Source of the DNA: Cristatella mucedo
Lineage: Eukaryota > Bryozoa > Phylactolaemata > Cristatellidae
Reading direction: 5' to 3'
DNA length: 64,000 bases
Assembly (NCBI GenBank): GCA_009760855.2
Contig: WPIO01000024.1
Location: forward strand, 3,720,501-3,784,500
Below, piece by piece: positions 1-11,115 of this stretch. The notes below the pieces were generated by a model. That model ran no database searches, was not told the DNA's origin, and saw only the letters and a program-made list of their open reading frames with translations. A program made the translations under genes and the position numbers. The stretch's first letter is position 1. Each line of letters opens with the position of its first letter.

Positions 1-356
1 ACCAGTGATTTTGCTGGTTGGCAGCGTTTTTATAAGTCCCCCCCCCAACCTGGTGGCAACTCGTCGATCAATCGATCGATGGTGTCTCATCTGCTAGATT
101 AACTCTCATGATGGTAGTCGCGTGTGTAGTGAACGTGTACTCGGTTTATCGTATCTCGTACTTCCACGATCAGGCTAGGCTGCCTGCAGTGCCACTGCCC
201 CCTACTTGCCTCCTTCTCACGATCTGTGAGCAGGCTTGTGCACAGCGTGTCAGCGAATGTTCCGGGGTCATTGTCGCTGCCTCTGCGCCTGGGTATTACC
301 TACTGCATGATGTAGTGGTGGAGGAGTACCGGTGACCTCTCCTCTTGTCTTCACAG

Positions 357-627
357 GACCTTCGGCAATCGGGTGCTGCCAGCACACCTTGGCAGCACGG
401 CTCCAGCTCACCAGCAGGCCACTGCCAATGCCTACTCGTGGCACACTTTGTACGCACACCAGCCGTATGCGGCGCAGTCTCAGCAGCAGCAGCAGCACCA
501 CGTGACTGCTGGCACATCTGCCCATCAGCAACCAAGCGGAAGCATCGGCCTGCGGCCTACACCTTTGTACCACCACTTCAACCTTGGCCCTAGTATGCAC
601 ATAAGCATTGGACCGGCCATGCCTTTG
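357..627 (+). CDS. RNF111-like: Arkadia-like gene, Gln/His-rich exon
   Basis: A pyrimidine-rich acceptor (tcttcacag) and a strong donor (G|GTGAGT) bound a 271-bp open frame. It starts one base before a codon and ends in phase 0. The peptide contains a QSQQQQQHH run and then [20 protein letters not shown]. Low-complexity His/Gln/Pro sequence is usual in the middle of Arkadia proteins. The preceding exon is outside the window. Confidence 0.7.
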
Positions 628-3600
628 GTGAGTATCTGTCTGTCTACTCGTGCTCCTTTGGCTCTTGCTGTAATAATAATAATCAATCTAATGTGTCTCT
701 CTGTCTGTAACTCCTCAAAGCCACAAGGACTCGGGGGTCTCTCGACAGGGTGTTTTTTCCATACGTTTTGCACTCAAGTTGGCTTTCGGTTTGCTTACGG
801 TAGTCAATAAACTTCATCTCGCAAAGCAAAGAGAAAGCGATAAGCATAGCTGGGTCAGGAGAGCGGTCGGGAAAATTGTTATGATAGAAATAGTAGCTAC
901 GGGTGGCTTTAAAGGATGTGCCTCAGTCGGCAGCAGGAGCTTTCGTTTTGTAAAATTTTTGAGTTTCACAATCTAGGACCTACAGAGCGAAAGCTTCAGT
1001 CGCCAACTGTCATTAGGTTAAAGCGCTGAGCAGCCATTGTATCGTCTATAGGGGACCCGAGGGCACGAAGAGGCTGAAACGGATGCAGCAGGTCAGCTAG
1101 GTACGAAGGAGCTAAGCTGTGGCGCGCCTTCTGGGTCAGACCCAGAATTTTGCTCTGTAACCGTTGATCGACCGGTAACCACCGCAGCTCCGTCTGCCCC
1201 TGCTATGCGATGCACCGTTGCATTGCCTGTGGCACAGCTGTCATTTGTTGGGCTTCTAGGTGTTGCCTTGATATAGGTTTCGCACCGGCTTCGTCCGTGC
1301 TTGCCTGATCGCTCCTCTGAAAGACTCGATCGCTTGCCACGATTTTCACGATGCCACAAATCAGCGTCACTCTCCGAGACACGTATGACAGACGTGAACG
1401 ATGCATGTCAATGCTAGTGCCCGAGTCAGCCCATAGTGCCTGCTGTGACATGTCGGCGCTGCTATGCTATGCTGGGCAGTGGCACTTGACAGTGGCCATT
1501 GCAGCCTTGTCATACCGCATCGGTATCGATGGCTGCTAGATCGGTCGCCTCGGTTTGACTCAGAGGTTAAGGTTTGACTGGGTGGGGGTTAAGGTGCCTG
1601 CCAGTGACGACCGAGGTCGAGGGCTCGAGCCATTCGACAAATGTGAAGCACCTGAATAAAGATTCAGTTCTCTTAGGTGTCTATACGCACATTGATGAAT
1701 TTAATATTATTTATTATATTGCCGGCCGTCGGCTGCAGACAGAGCAGCTGATTCGTCATTTCTAAATACTCGACATTTTTTTTCAGGTTCACGGCAGTTC
1801 AGGCACCCTCACCTTCCAGCGTGTGCCTCAGAGACGTATTCCGTTTAATTTCACTCGACCTGCCTTTGAAGTATGTGTGTGCGTGTATATATATGTTCGG
1901 CTGTCAGTCAGTCTTACGGGTGCTCAGCTTGTTTGCATCTGAGCCCCAGCACCGCATGGCTCTAACGACCTTGTTGCTTTAGCTTCATACCAAATCTATC
2001 TGTTTCCAGCTATTTCGACCGCTCTTAATATGGCACCCCCTCCCACCTTTGGTTTGTTTCCAGGAAGTGGCTCAGCTGCACGGTCTTCACGATTGGCTCA
2101 TGATGGACGGCGGGGCTCGCGGCGCCACTCAGGCGGCCATTGAACGACACACGCTGCCTCACAAGTACAAGAAGGTACCGGCGCGCTGCCGTGTCCGCTG
2201 CAGCTGCTGCTGCTCTCGCAGCTGCAGCTGCGGGTGGTTGGTGCTCGCAGTATCGCATGCTGCAGCACTTCGCCCAAGCCTGGCTGATCTGTGAGCCGCA
2301 CCTTTTTTCTCATCACCGACTAGGCCATTTTTCCCCTTTTTTTTGTAGATTACGCGCCGAGCGGACGATGCCGAGGTCTCGGCGGCTGCTGTTGCTGCTG
2401 GTGATGATGACGACGGTGGCACATGCGCCGGCGCAGCTACCGACGACGACGATAACTCGGCAGACAAGTGCACGATCTGCCTGTCCGAGTACGAAGAGGA
2501 CGAGGACGTGCGGTGAGTCGCTTGCACGGCATGCTGCCGCCAGAGGGCGTCTCCCTGCCCGCTCAGCCAGGCTCTGTCCTCCGCCGCCTTGGCTTCCTTC
2601 GAAATGCACACCTTCTTTCAACTTTCTCTTGTGCCAGCCCATCCTAAGACTTGCTGATTGGTCGATCAACGACCGATGCAGATGGTGCACACTGAGCCAT
2701 CCTGGCTCGTCTGTTGCACTAGACGCTCGATGTTTGATCGAAGTTGAACATCGGAAATTGTGTCAGCTCGTTCTGCTTGGTCTATGCTATAATGAGTGGG
2801 TAAAAAACGTTCGTTCCGTTTATTATAATAATAGCAATAATACATTTGTGATAGCGCCCTCAGCGAACTTAATCTTTTTCTAGGCACATTTAGTTTTTGA
2901 ACTGTTACCCATCCACAGAAATTAGGAAACCACTCTGTTAAAGGGCGTGACTCGACAATGTCCTTTCTGTAAACGTTACAGAAGGCTTTTGCAAGTCGTT
3001 GCTATCTAGCAAGTGAATAGTTTACTTGCTCGTTCGGTTCTTTGCCGAAAGCAAATTTATTGCACTAGCAATGCGCTCATCTGAAGTCCAGCAATTATAG
3101 GCCTGGCAGGGCAGGGCTGTGCTCTTAGATGTTCTAGCTTGGCATATACCCATAATTATGCAGATATCGGAGCAAACCTCTCGTGTAACCAGGGTTTGTG
3201 CATTGAAAAAAAATTGTTGGCAAGGGCACCACGTTTTATGGGTATTTTACCGGTAATGATGAGGATCAAGTCCTGTTATATCCACCTAATATATACCACC
3301 CAAGTTAATTTATAAGTATCCCAAATGTGGCATGTTACAGGTCAATCTTGAAATAAGGTAGCCATCGTGTCTCCCTAGTACATTAAATCAAGTAAGACAC
3401 ATACCTCACACGAAACAGGTCTCCATTTCTTATGATGAGTGTGCATACTTCGACTTGCGTCACGACATCCCCTGACTTGACCACATTTAAAAAGAAGCTA
3501 GAACGCATCTATTTATCACAGCATTTAGTGGGCTCGTGTGATTCGTCCTTGGTGTGCTTATGTTTGCTGATGCTGTGCATGTTGCCACTAACCAAACTTG

Positions 3601-5001
3601 CATGCTGACCCTGTGCATGTCACCCCTAACCATGTTATGCATTATTGAGTATGCTACCACTAACTATTTGATCGTGCTTACTTTGCAGCAATGTAAATTG
3701 TTAGTATTAGCATTAAGATTATACTTACATGGTCGTTAACAGGTGTGATACCTCTCTCAAACCTATCCCAAAGATACTCTACAGAATTAAAATACGACAC
3801 CTGTCTTATTGCCTCAGCCAAAGTATGACTTTAGTAGCTAATTCGGAAAAACGTCGTGGAACCTTGTGCTGTGAGTTTTTAGTCCTGCTGCCTAATTTAA
3901 TTGCAGTTACAAGAGCTCCAGCTCATGGAATTCCAGAATTGTATTCCAGATTGATGCATGCTTGCTATTTCATAAACCTGTTAATATGGGTAGAACCTTT
4001 ACACCAGGAAAAGCAAAACTAACTTCAGTTCAGGATGCTGCCACTTAATATTCCAGTTGGCTGCAAACAATCAGGGTGTTATATCTTGCCTCGTAGTCAT
4101 CTACGAACGTTGGTTCTTCACGGTTAGCACAAAGCCAGAATTGGAGCATATCGGACCATAGAACTTGACTCGTTGAGTAGGCTTTGTTCTTGACACGTGT
4201 GAGGCATGCTCTCGGATGCATCTGAATGAAGCATTTATCTTTTGGGCAGCCCCGTTAGTAAATTAGGGCACCCAGTGACCCACCACATGCGATATCGTGC
4301 TTGTCAAGGCCCCCTGCTTACTGCCTTGCTACTAAACAGGGTGACTGCAGTGGCTGCCATTGAGTCAATGACCAAGACCATTGACTTCAGCCTGGAGAGT
4401 CAGAATGCACGTGAGGGACTCGTTCTACCTGATCGTCTTATATGGGCAGCCACACGAGTGCTCACTGTGTTTGTTTGTGCTAGCCATGATTCCACAAGTT
4501 GTGACTTCTTTGGGCTGCAGCTATCCGATTTGCCATGTTTAAATGTCCCGAGCTTTTCAGCAAGCCTTGCGTTGCTTTGAAGCAAGCAATTTAAAAACTA
4601 CGCTATTTCACACAGCACATCTAGCATGCCGTCGTGGCGCTCCATCGGTGTGGTGCACTTGTGACTAGCTGGCTTGCTATTTAGTGATGCTATTGATGCT
4701 ATGTCTGCCATGCAATGGAATGCGGTGTCATGACGTAATGTGCCATGCGATGATTTATATAAGTGTAGCCGAGTTCGACTTGCATGTCAGCCATGTCTGA
4801 TGCTATAGTCTCGTGCCATACCGATTGCCTCTATACAACGCCCAGTCCACTCAGCTTCAATGTCCATCTTTTAGCCGCCTGCCGTGTATGCACCTTTTCC
4901 ACAAGGACTGCGTCGACCAGTGGCTTATCACAAACAAGAAGTGTCCTATGTGCCGTGTTGATATCGATACTTCGACTAAGGAACTTCATGAATTCTGCTA
5001 G
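357..5001 (+). CDS. RNF111-like: Arkadia-like RING E3 ubiquitin ligase, 3' part (five exons)
   Basis: Five exons can be joined in one frame: 357-627, 1787-1870, 2064-2174, 2349-2512 and 4875-5001. Each internal junction has AG and GT borders and agreeing phases. The product has a Gln/His-rich region, then [20 protein letters not shown], which matches the NRG-TIER motif that precedes the RING in Arkadia proteins. An acidic Asp-rich linker and a C3H2C3 RING follow (CTIC, CMHLFH, CPMC), with a short tail ending ELHEFC. In vertebrates Arkadia and ARK2C are nuclear E3 ligases that amplify TGF-beta/BMP signalling by degrading SnoN, Ski and SMAD7; a similar role here is inference. The 5' exons lie left of the window, because exon 357 starts in phase and has no initiator. 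I cannot separate RNF111 from ARK2C orthology. A SINE and LINE fragments sit in the introns. Confidence 0.88.
665..800 (-). mobile_element. LINE-B 3' end fragment
   Basis: Read on the minus strand it contains ctttgaggagttacagac, the 3'-end signature shared with the LINE-B copies at 14400, 42310 and 55320. It is degenerate and lies in an Arkadia intron. Confidence 0.4.
1560..1715 (+). repeat. SINE-A copy in Arkadia intron
   Basis: A tRNA-like head (ggttaaggtgcc, then gaccgaggtcgagggctcgagcc as a B-box-like block) is followed by the tail gcacctgaataaagattcag-type sequence ending in AT-rich DNA. It matches eight other copies in the window. Confidence 0.7.
1787..1870 (+). CDS. RNF111-like: Arkadia-like gene, 28-codon exon
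   Basis: The acceptor follows an eight-T tract (ttttttttcag) and the donor is GTATGT. The 84-bp exon is phase 0 at both ends and encodes [11 protein letters not shown] followed by [12 protein letters not shown]. It joins in frame to the exons on either side. A SINE-A copy ends about 70 bp upstream. Confidence 0.65.
2064..2174 (+). CDS. RNF111-like: Arkadia-like gene, TIER-motif exon
   Basis: The 111-bp phase-0 exon lies between tttccag and GTACCG. It encodes [16 protein letters not shown] and then [14 protein letters not shown]. The second part closely matches the NRG-TIER/HKYKK block that sits just before the RING in Arkadia and ARK2C and is used for substrate recognition and signalling function in that family. 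Confidence 0.85.
2349..2512 (+). CDS. RNF111-like: Arkadia-like gene, first half of RING
   Basis: The acceptor is a T-rich tract ending tttttgtag and the donor is CG|GTGAGT. The peptide has an Ala/Asp-rich linker containing two DDDD runs, then [17 protein letters not shown], which carries the first two zinc ligands. The intron splits the arginine codon after DEDV. The acidic linker is longer and more aspartate-rich than I recall for vertebrate Arkadia. Confidence 0.9.
2818..2886 (-). mobile_element. LINE-A 3' tail fragment
   Basis: It is the reverse complement of the LINE-A terminus: an AATAAT-rich end, then agcgccctcagcgaactt, then ctttttctaggcac. It lies in the Arkadia intron before the last exon. 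Confidence 0.6.
3440..3703 (+). mobile_element. LINE-A 3' fragment
   Basis: It carries cctgacttgaccacattt and the cagcatttagtgggctcg block, then the repeated gctgcca/ctaacca motifs of the LINE-A 3' region, ending at cagcaatgtaaattg. It lies in the long Arkadia intron and its terminal tail is missing. Confidence 0.65.
4875..5001 (+). CDS. RNF111-like: Arkadia-like gene, last coding exon (second half of RING)
   Basis: The acceptor is atcttttag. The exon completes the split arginine codon and encodes [16 protein letters not shown], then [10 protein letters not shown], and stops at TAG (4999-5001). The metal ligands C, H, H, C, C, C complete the C3H2C3 [16 protein letters not shown] is near-identical to the Arkadia family. 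The tail after the RING is only about 11 residues. Confidence 0.93.
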
Positions 5002-5336
5002 GCACTTTTCATGACAGATTGTATACTACGTGCCGGGCAGTCATTATTTTGTGCAGCAATGCTTCCTGTTCTTTTTCTGTAAGGCACGTGCCGGCTGCCT
5101 TGCCGATTTGCATGCTCATTGCTACAGGCCTTTTTATTTTGACATTACCTGCTCTGGCTGTTAAGATTAGCTTGTCAGTGTTGTGGCTTAAGTGAAAGTG
5201 CTTGCTGCGTATCTGTGTAGCACCGATATTGTCACTGACTGCATGGTAGCACGATGGGGTGGGTGACTCCCCAACCTGCAGCCATGTGGCCTGACAGTGT
5301 CACCTTGACTCGCTCGGCTGAGCGAGCTTTTACTTA

Positions 5337-5342
5337 AATAAA
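5337..5342 (+). terminator. Poly(A) signal of Arkadia-like gene
   Basis: AATAAA lies 336 bp after the stop codon on the same strand, so it would end a short 3' untranslated region. A second AATAAA lies near 6109; which one is used cannot be read from sequence. Confidence 0.5.
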
Positions 5343-5359
5343 GGGTGCTCCAATGCGAT

Positions 5360-7295
5360 CGTTGGTTTCCAAGCTGTCGTGAGCAGTTTGGGAAAAAGTG
5401 AGAGACCAAGGAAAGAGAGACAAGGATGAGACGAGTGAGCATATACTTAATGTGCATCCGCACTGCATGTGCTGATGGCCAGCAGAGAGCAGACTTCATT
5501 GTCAGTCGATCTACAGTGTAATTGCTGATTGAACACCTGCAAGTTTTGTTTGATTGTTCGAAGATGCATTGCCATATCAAGATGGACAGTGCGTACGATC
5601 ATGGAGCAAGACATGCGATCGTTTGAAAGTAAATGGAACTGAAAGGAGTCCTCTAGGCTTAGCCGAGCTGCATAATATGGTCAATCTATGGATACGATGC
5701 TAAGCTGCCAAAGTTCTGTTGTAGCAGGTATGAAAGGTAGTATGCACACAATTACGATAACACCAGTTTCACCGGTTTAAAAGGCCAACGAATAATCAAC
5801 CAATACTAAGATGTGCTGTGCAGGCAAGTGGACAGTATTTCATTTGACGTCAGCTACCGGTCATCTTGTATTCGGTGTATTTGGGCATGCAGACTTGGAA
5901 GAAAATACTTGCCCCTATCTTGGATGGCTGCGAGGCAGCTTGATCTTAGCTCACGTGCTAACGCCGAGCTAATACCAAGTTGTTTACTGACCGCCAAAGC
6001 ATCAGCATAAATCTGTCAGTGGTTGTCGAAAGCAGTGAGAACTTGGCCCTAAAGTGCTGCAGTCCAGTTCCCCCTAAACAATTGTCTTGGGCTGTGTCAA
6101 GCCTTCAAATAAAACCTGCAGGATGCTTGCTCAGGTGTTTACCATTTAGTTTTTGAGAACTGCCCGCGACTGTCGAACGTGCAACCATGTCCTTCAGAGA
6201 GGCGCTACCTGTTCTAGAATACGCATCGCGTTGGCAACCGAAACATTCTTTTCAATTATGCGAAGCAACGGCTCAGAATACTCCTACTTCCGCTCGTTTG
6301 GATTGAGATATTTTGCATTCGAGTTAAAAGCACGCATTATTATTGCATTACTATTATTACGAAACCTTGTTATTATTATTATGAAACACTACAATATACT
6401 ACCTACACAACTATTTGGTAATCAGGAAATGCCATCCATTACGACCTCAAGGAAATCCTGGCAAATATGCGCCATGTGATATTAGCTTTAAAAATACCGG
6501 AGCCTATTCGGCCTTGGGACCTTTCTCTAAATACGAAGGAAGAGTTGAAAAAGGTTATGAAGGTGTCAACGATTTAGATAAAACAATCGTTCATGACAAA
6601 GTGTACAGTGAGACAAAGCAACTGAAGTAACCGAAGCGGAGAAACGTATAGGATATGGAGCTGGCTGAAACAGCAGCTAAAGTCTCAATTGTATATGACA
6701 CAGCCCGAATTTGTTCGAAGCGAGTGAAGGCGATTAGTATAATGGCAGGAAAAGCATCGTTAATTAGGACTTGAAAGGAGGACGACTTGAAAAAGCAAGA
6801 TTTCAGAAAAAATAGCGAATTTACTTGCATTTTCAGTTGTGAGTTGTTAGTAAGCTTCAGCAGTTTTTTGTAGTATTCTGAAAGCTATGCCACCTCTTCA
6901 CTACTCCACCAACAGTCTTTTAGAAATTAGCGTAATACGTATTCCTAGAAGTAATATAAACGCCTTTTCTACATGTTTTTCTTACCAACACCTCGAGTAG
7001 GACAATTTTGCGAAGTAGTTGTGAGTCTAAAGTTTTCGTAACGATTTTCTCGAATGTTATATTTGTGGTCAACTTCCACATTCGGCCGGAGACCACGAAA
7101 AACCAAAGTGCATGAGATCTGTGATAAGATCTAGCATCGAATGAAACGTAAGCACGCCCAGTAGGATTAATCTAACCGGTGATACTTCCAGCTCTAGCAC
7201 TCTTTATCGGCGCACTGGTAACGGTACCAGTACATGGACTATTTTGAAGGGTTCTGCCTTTTTCTCATTGTGAAACCGCGCTGCTGAGGAATACT
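5360..7295. other. No supported gene
   Basis: Short reading frames here show no motif I recognise and no convincing exon borders. The DNA becomes AT-rich after about 6280, with short ATT repeats. I see no complete repeat element. Confidence 0.4.
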
Positions 7296-7299
7296 TGGC

Positions 7300-7376
7300 A
7301 TTTTATGTAAAGTGCCTAGGAAGAGATTGAGTTATCTGAGGGCGCTATATCAAATGTTTTATTATTATTACTATAT
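7300..7376 (+). mobile_element. LINE-A 3' tail
   Basis: The terminus gtaaagtgcctaggaagag, then gagttatctgagggcgctat and an ATT-rich tail match the other LINE-A ends. The upstream body is not recognisable. Confidence 0.6.
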
Positions 7377-7794
7377 AAATTGGATAAGTTTGGTTTAAAT
7401 AAAAAATAATGGTTAAGCTGTAACAGCCTGATCACTTAAGTAAAATCTAAAACCGCTAATGACAATAATTGCTCTACACTTTTTTCTTGGCAATGATACA
7501 CTTTTACCTGATTCACCTTTATTTTGTATTTTTGAGGTTTTCTTCACCTTGATACTTATCTTTTGAGGCGTCAATCAATCCATCAATCAATTCCGTAATC
7601 ATAAAGTAATTTTCAAGTGTCTCAACCTGTTGAGCGTATTTAATTTCAATCCTTTCCTCGTCGTTGTATGAAACAACGTTTCTTGTCCTTGAGCGAATGA
7701 TAAGCTGTAACCGGGTTCCAGGGGTCAGAGGCTAATTCCCGCCAAACCCCGCCATACTCCGGCCACGCTGCCGCTGAGCTAGGGTAAGACGAGC

Positions 7795-8745
7795 GGCCGT
7801 CCGGTTAAACCTCTTTATATTAATGCATGCGCCAACAACTACAGGGGAACAAAACAAGTCTACAGGGAGGGTCCTATACATTATACACTATGGGAGCGCA
7901 AGATGACGCAGCAAGCGCGAAAAAACGTGTTAGTTGGGGTCAGTCGGCTTCTGCAGTCCTGTCGTTGTACCGACTTCGAGTCCAACAGTACGAGCGTACG
8001 CCGTCCAAAACCCGGCTGGCTGAGTAACTGCTGGCTAGTCCGAGTCGCTAACTACCACAGTCGTAAGCTTCCACCGAAAGGCCAACACACAGGGGTCATG
8101 AACACGCTATACGGGGAACGCGGTATAAACAAGTCAACAACGAGCGAGCTATCCAGCTCCGCTCGGGCCTTGGGTACTCGTTCCCTTGCGTGCATGGCAG
8201 CATCGCCGGAGCACGCCTGCACGAATCCAGGTGCATAACTCGGCGAGACCGTGAGCCTCCAACACCACAACTTACTTGGCCAACTTCCCGTACCCAAGAG
8301 CCCCGGTGACCTCTCGTCACCACACATCCGGCAATGCATAGGTCTGACCCCGGCCTAGCCGGTGACCCTAACCCTCGCTATAGCCGTCCGGTACTAGCCA
8401 ACCGAACCCAGCCTGGGTACAAAGCTAACGCTTATACTTTGTATACTGTGTGCCTTAGTTCTAGTTCTTTAGAAGCTTCATCCGCAAGCGAATGACTGCT
8501 TATGACGACGTCGTTACAACGCGGCGGCTCACGACCGTTCCCTCCAGCGCCCGCGTTCCCACTGCCCCTCCTGTGGAGGCTGTGACTCATCCTCATTAAA
8601 ACCTAGATGTCGCACACCGGCACGGCCCATAAATCCAGCTAATTTCATGAGACCATTTCCCCATAAACCGGCATGACCCATGTACCTGCGGCCATAAACG
8701 CCATCGGTACGAATCCGTCACGATTAGCCTGGCTGTGCATGCTGA
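7795..8745. other. CpG- and GC-rich block of unknown nature
   Basis: This roughly 950-bp block is visibly richer in CpG than its AT-rich flanks. It has no recognised LINE or SINE core and no coding frame I can support. Just left of it (about 7710-7795) the minus strand has a tRNA A-box-like stretch (tagctcagcggcagcg), but no matching B box. It could be a repeat with few copies in this window or a CpG island; I cannot decide. Confidence 0.35.
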
Positions 8746-8759
8746 AATTGTACGTTTTG

Positions 8760-9053
8760 CCGTTAATCACTTAAAAACATGCCTATTTAGGACAGCATTT
8801 AGTGGGTCCTTGTGATTCGTCCTCGATGTGCTTATGCGTGCTGACACTGTTCATGCTGCCACTAACCACATTTGCATGCTGACCCAGTGCATGTAACCCC
8901 TAACCATGTTATTCATTTTGTTTGTTTTTCAAGCATGATTTTACTTACTATTCTATTGCGTATCACTTTGCAGCAAATGTAAAGCGCCTAGAAAGAGATT
9001 AAGTTCTCTGAGGGCGCTTTATCAAGTGCAATATTATTATTATTATTATTATT
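8760..9053 (+). mobile_element. LINE-A 3' end, young copy
   Basis: It starts at cttaaaaacatgcc and ends in (ATT)n. It is almost identical to 12890-13188 and to the end of 29215-29985, differing at very few positions, so the insertions are recent. It contains only the last codons of the LINE reading frame plus the 3' untranslated region. Confidence 0.85.
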
Positions 9054-9164
9054 TGGCATTCTTCCCCCCCCAGCATTTGTAGCGTGCTTCGACATTCGTA
9101 CGCTGTTATGCAACTGCTACGTTAGAGTTATCACATGTCTATAATATTGCACATAAATTGCATG

Positions 9165-9560
9165 CAAGGTTAATGCTTTCCGGAATCTAATCGTCTACAT
9201 ATACCTCGTACGAACCTCAAATCCTTTGGAGACCATGCCTTTAGTTCGCATGGCCCCAAAGCCTGGATCTCACTTCCGACTTGGCCACATTTAAAAGGAA
9301 ATTGAAAACACACCTGTTTAGGACAGCATTTAGTAGGTCCCTGTGATTCGTCATTGATGTGCTTACGGGTGCCAGCACTCTGCATGCTGCCATTAACCAT
9401 ATGTGAATGCTGACCCCGTGAATGTCACCACTAACCATGTTATGCGTCATTGAGCTGGCTACCACTAACCATTCGATCATGTTTCCTTTGCAGAACATGT
9501 AAAGTGTCTAGAAAGAGATTGAGTTCTCTGGGGGCGCTATATCAAATGTATTTGGGGGGT
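9165..9560 (+). mobile_element. LINE-A 3' fragment
   Basis: It retains the sequence behind the IPRTNLKSFGDRAF-type C-terminus (cctcgtacgaacctcaaatc), then the 3' region and the terminus agagattgagttctctgggg. It is more diverged than the copy at 8760. Confidence 0.75.
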
Positions 9561-9619
9561 CAGCCTATTGAATGTTTGCTTACCGAAAGCTATGGTAATT
9601 TTGCATTCATTAATAATAA

Positions 9620-9835
9620 AAACTTAGCAACCTCAGAGAACTTATAACTGCTTTCCAGGCACTTACATGTGTGCTGCAAAGTGAACAGAGCAATCATATG
9701 TGCCGTGGTAATATGGGCAGTGACAACGTGCATAGTTTGGTTAGTGGGAACTTGCTAGTTGTCAACATGCAAATATGATTAGTGGTAACATGCATAGTGT
9801 TAGCACGCACGACCACGAAAAGGACAAGTGACCTA
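9620..9835 (-). mobile_element. LINE-A 3' fragment
   Basis: On the minus strand it shows the gtgctaacactatgcatg and ccactaatcatatttgcatg motifs of the LINE-A 3' region, ending near a degenerate tail. Confidence 0.55.
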
Positions 9836-9969
9836 GGGAGAAAAGGCTGTGGGAAACAGGTCCACTGTCTTTGCTTAAGCAACCTCAATTGAGCTTTGAA
9901 AGTGGGAGTTATTCCCCTCATATTTTGGCAAATACCATCGCTTGCATGGCTTCAACTGGCACCAGATAG

Positions 9970-10080
9970 AATAACAATAATAATAATACATTTGTATGGC
10001 GCCATCATAGAACTGAATCTCTTTCTGGGCACTTTACAGATGCTGTACAGGAAGCATTACCAAATGATTTGTGCTAACAT
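9970..10080 (-). mobile_element. LINE-A 3' tail
   Basis: Reverse-complement LINE-A terminus: an ATT-rich end, then ggcgccatcatagaactgaa and ctttctgggcactttacag. Confidence 0.6.
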
Positions 10081-10284
10081 CCGAAAGCAGCAGGCATAGA
10101 GAAGGATCTAGTGAAATAGATACGCTTACCAGCTCTGGAGGGCTGGCTTCGCATTCGACGACGGACGCACATGCACGCGTGGCCCTACTTCATCGGACTC
10201 GGCTCGGCTTAGCTCACTGTGGGGTTATCTCCTCTCAGTCTGGACCCAAACGACAAAAAGGTCACATTTCTAGACCATTTCCTT

Positions 10285-10390
10285 ATACGTACTAAAAGCC
10301 TGCTTAGGCTTTGAGTGCTCAATGCAAAACTCTCCTGAGCAACACCGACACAGTCTTTGTGGTATTAAAGGCGGAGAAACACGTTGTGGC
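10285..10390 (+). mobile_element. LINE-B 3' end fragment
   Basis: It contains aaaactctcctgagcaacac and gtggtattaaaggcggagaa, matching the LINE-B terminus (aaaactctcctgcgtaacac). Confidence 0.5.
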
Positions 10391-10394
10391 TCCC

Positions 10395-11115
10395 AGAAAT
10401 TGGTGGCGACTCAGGCTGATAAAGCCCATCTGCAGCTGTGTGCATCTATCTGCAACTGGTGCTAAACTCACCGGCTCATCTGGTCTGTCGTGAACTGCCA
10501 TATCAAACCACTTTAGTCTGAGCCTAACCGTCTGGCTGTCAAGCATCGAAGCGATTTTAAGATACTCAGTCTGGTTTATCGGTCGTAGGCCACGCTTGCA
10601 CCTGCTGAGTATCTATCCGACGTCCTCGCTCCTCCGGTAACGTGCTCTGGCACTATCCGTTTGCCTGCCTGCCTCTGGTCATCGCACCGGCCCTCTCAAT
10701 GAATGGTTATCTTTTGTTGATCGAGCCTTCAGCTCGCATACACCGAAAGTCCGTTAACTTGACTCGGGCTACAGTCACTACGTGCAATGAATGAACTTGC
10801 ATCTGTCAGATCTCAGCTCAAGAGCTATCTGTTCCGGCTCCCCCTTTTCCCGGTTAACATATCTTTTTTGTTCTGGTGTACTGTGCGTGCGTACCTGAGC
10901 ATGATTTACTGCAAGTGACTAGCCAGAGGTCGAAGCTAGCCAGTAGCCATGAGTGTCTTCCTTGCTTTTTCAGCTTCACGCCTGGCCTAAGCCCGATACT
11001 TGTTTGCGTATGCATCTTTATGGTGCATGTCACTAACCCTTTGTTATTCAATAAAGCGCCTGGATAGAGATCGAGTTCTCTTGGGGATCTATGCAAACGG
11101 CGTAATAATAATATT
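10395..11115 (+). mobile_element. LINE-C, degenerate reverse transcriptase C-terminus and 3' end
   Basis: A broken frame near 10440 reads LQLVLNSPAHLVCRE, the counterpart of LQLVQNSAARLVCRE in LINE-A. Fragments resembling YLSDVLAPP and FVDRAFSSHTPK follow, with many stops. The element ends in aaagcgcctggatagagatc, gagttctcttggggatctat and an AAT-rich tail. That terminus matches SINE-A more closely than LINE-A does, so LINE-C is the best candidate for the SINE-A partner. Confidence 0.6.

Noticed and set aside
108-335. 75-codon plus-strand frame at the left edge
   Set aside because: Lies just before a clear Arkadia acceptor, has no motif, and is best read as intron.
7710-7795. tRNA gene on the minus strand
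   Set aside because: An A-box-like stretch is present but there is no B box at the right distance and no cloverleaf.
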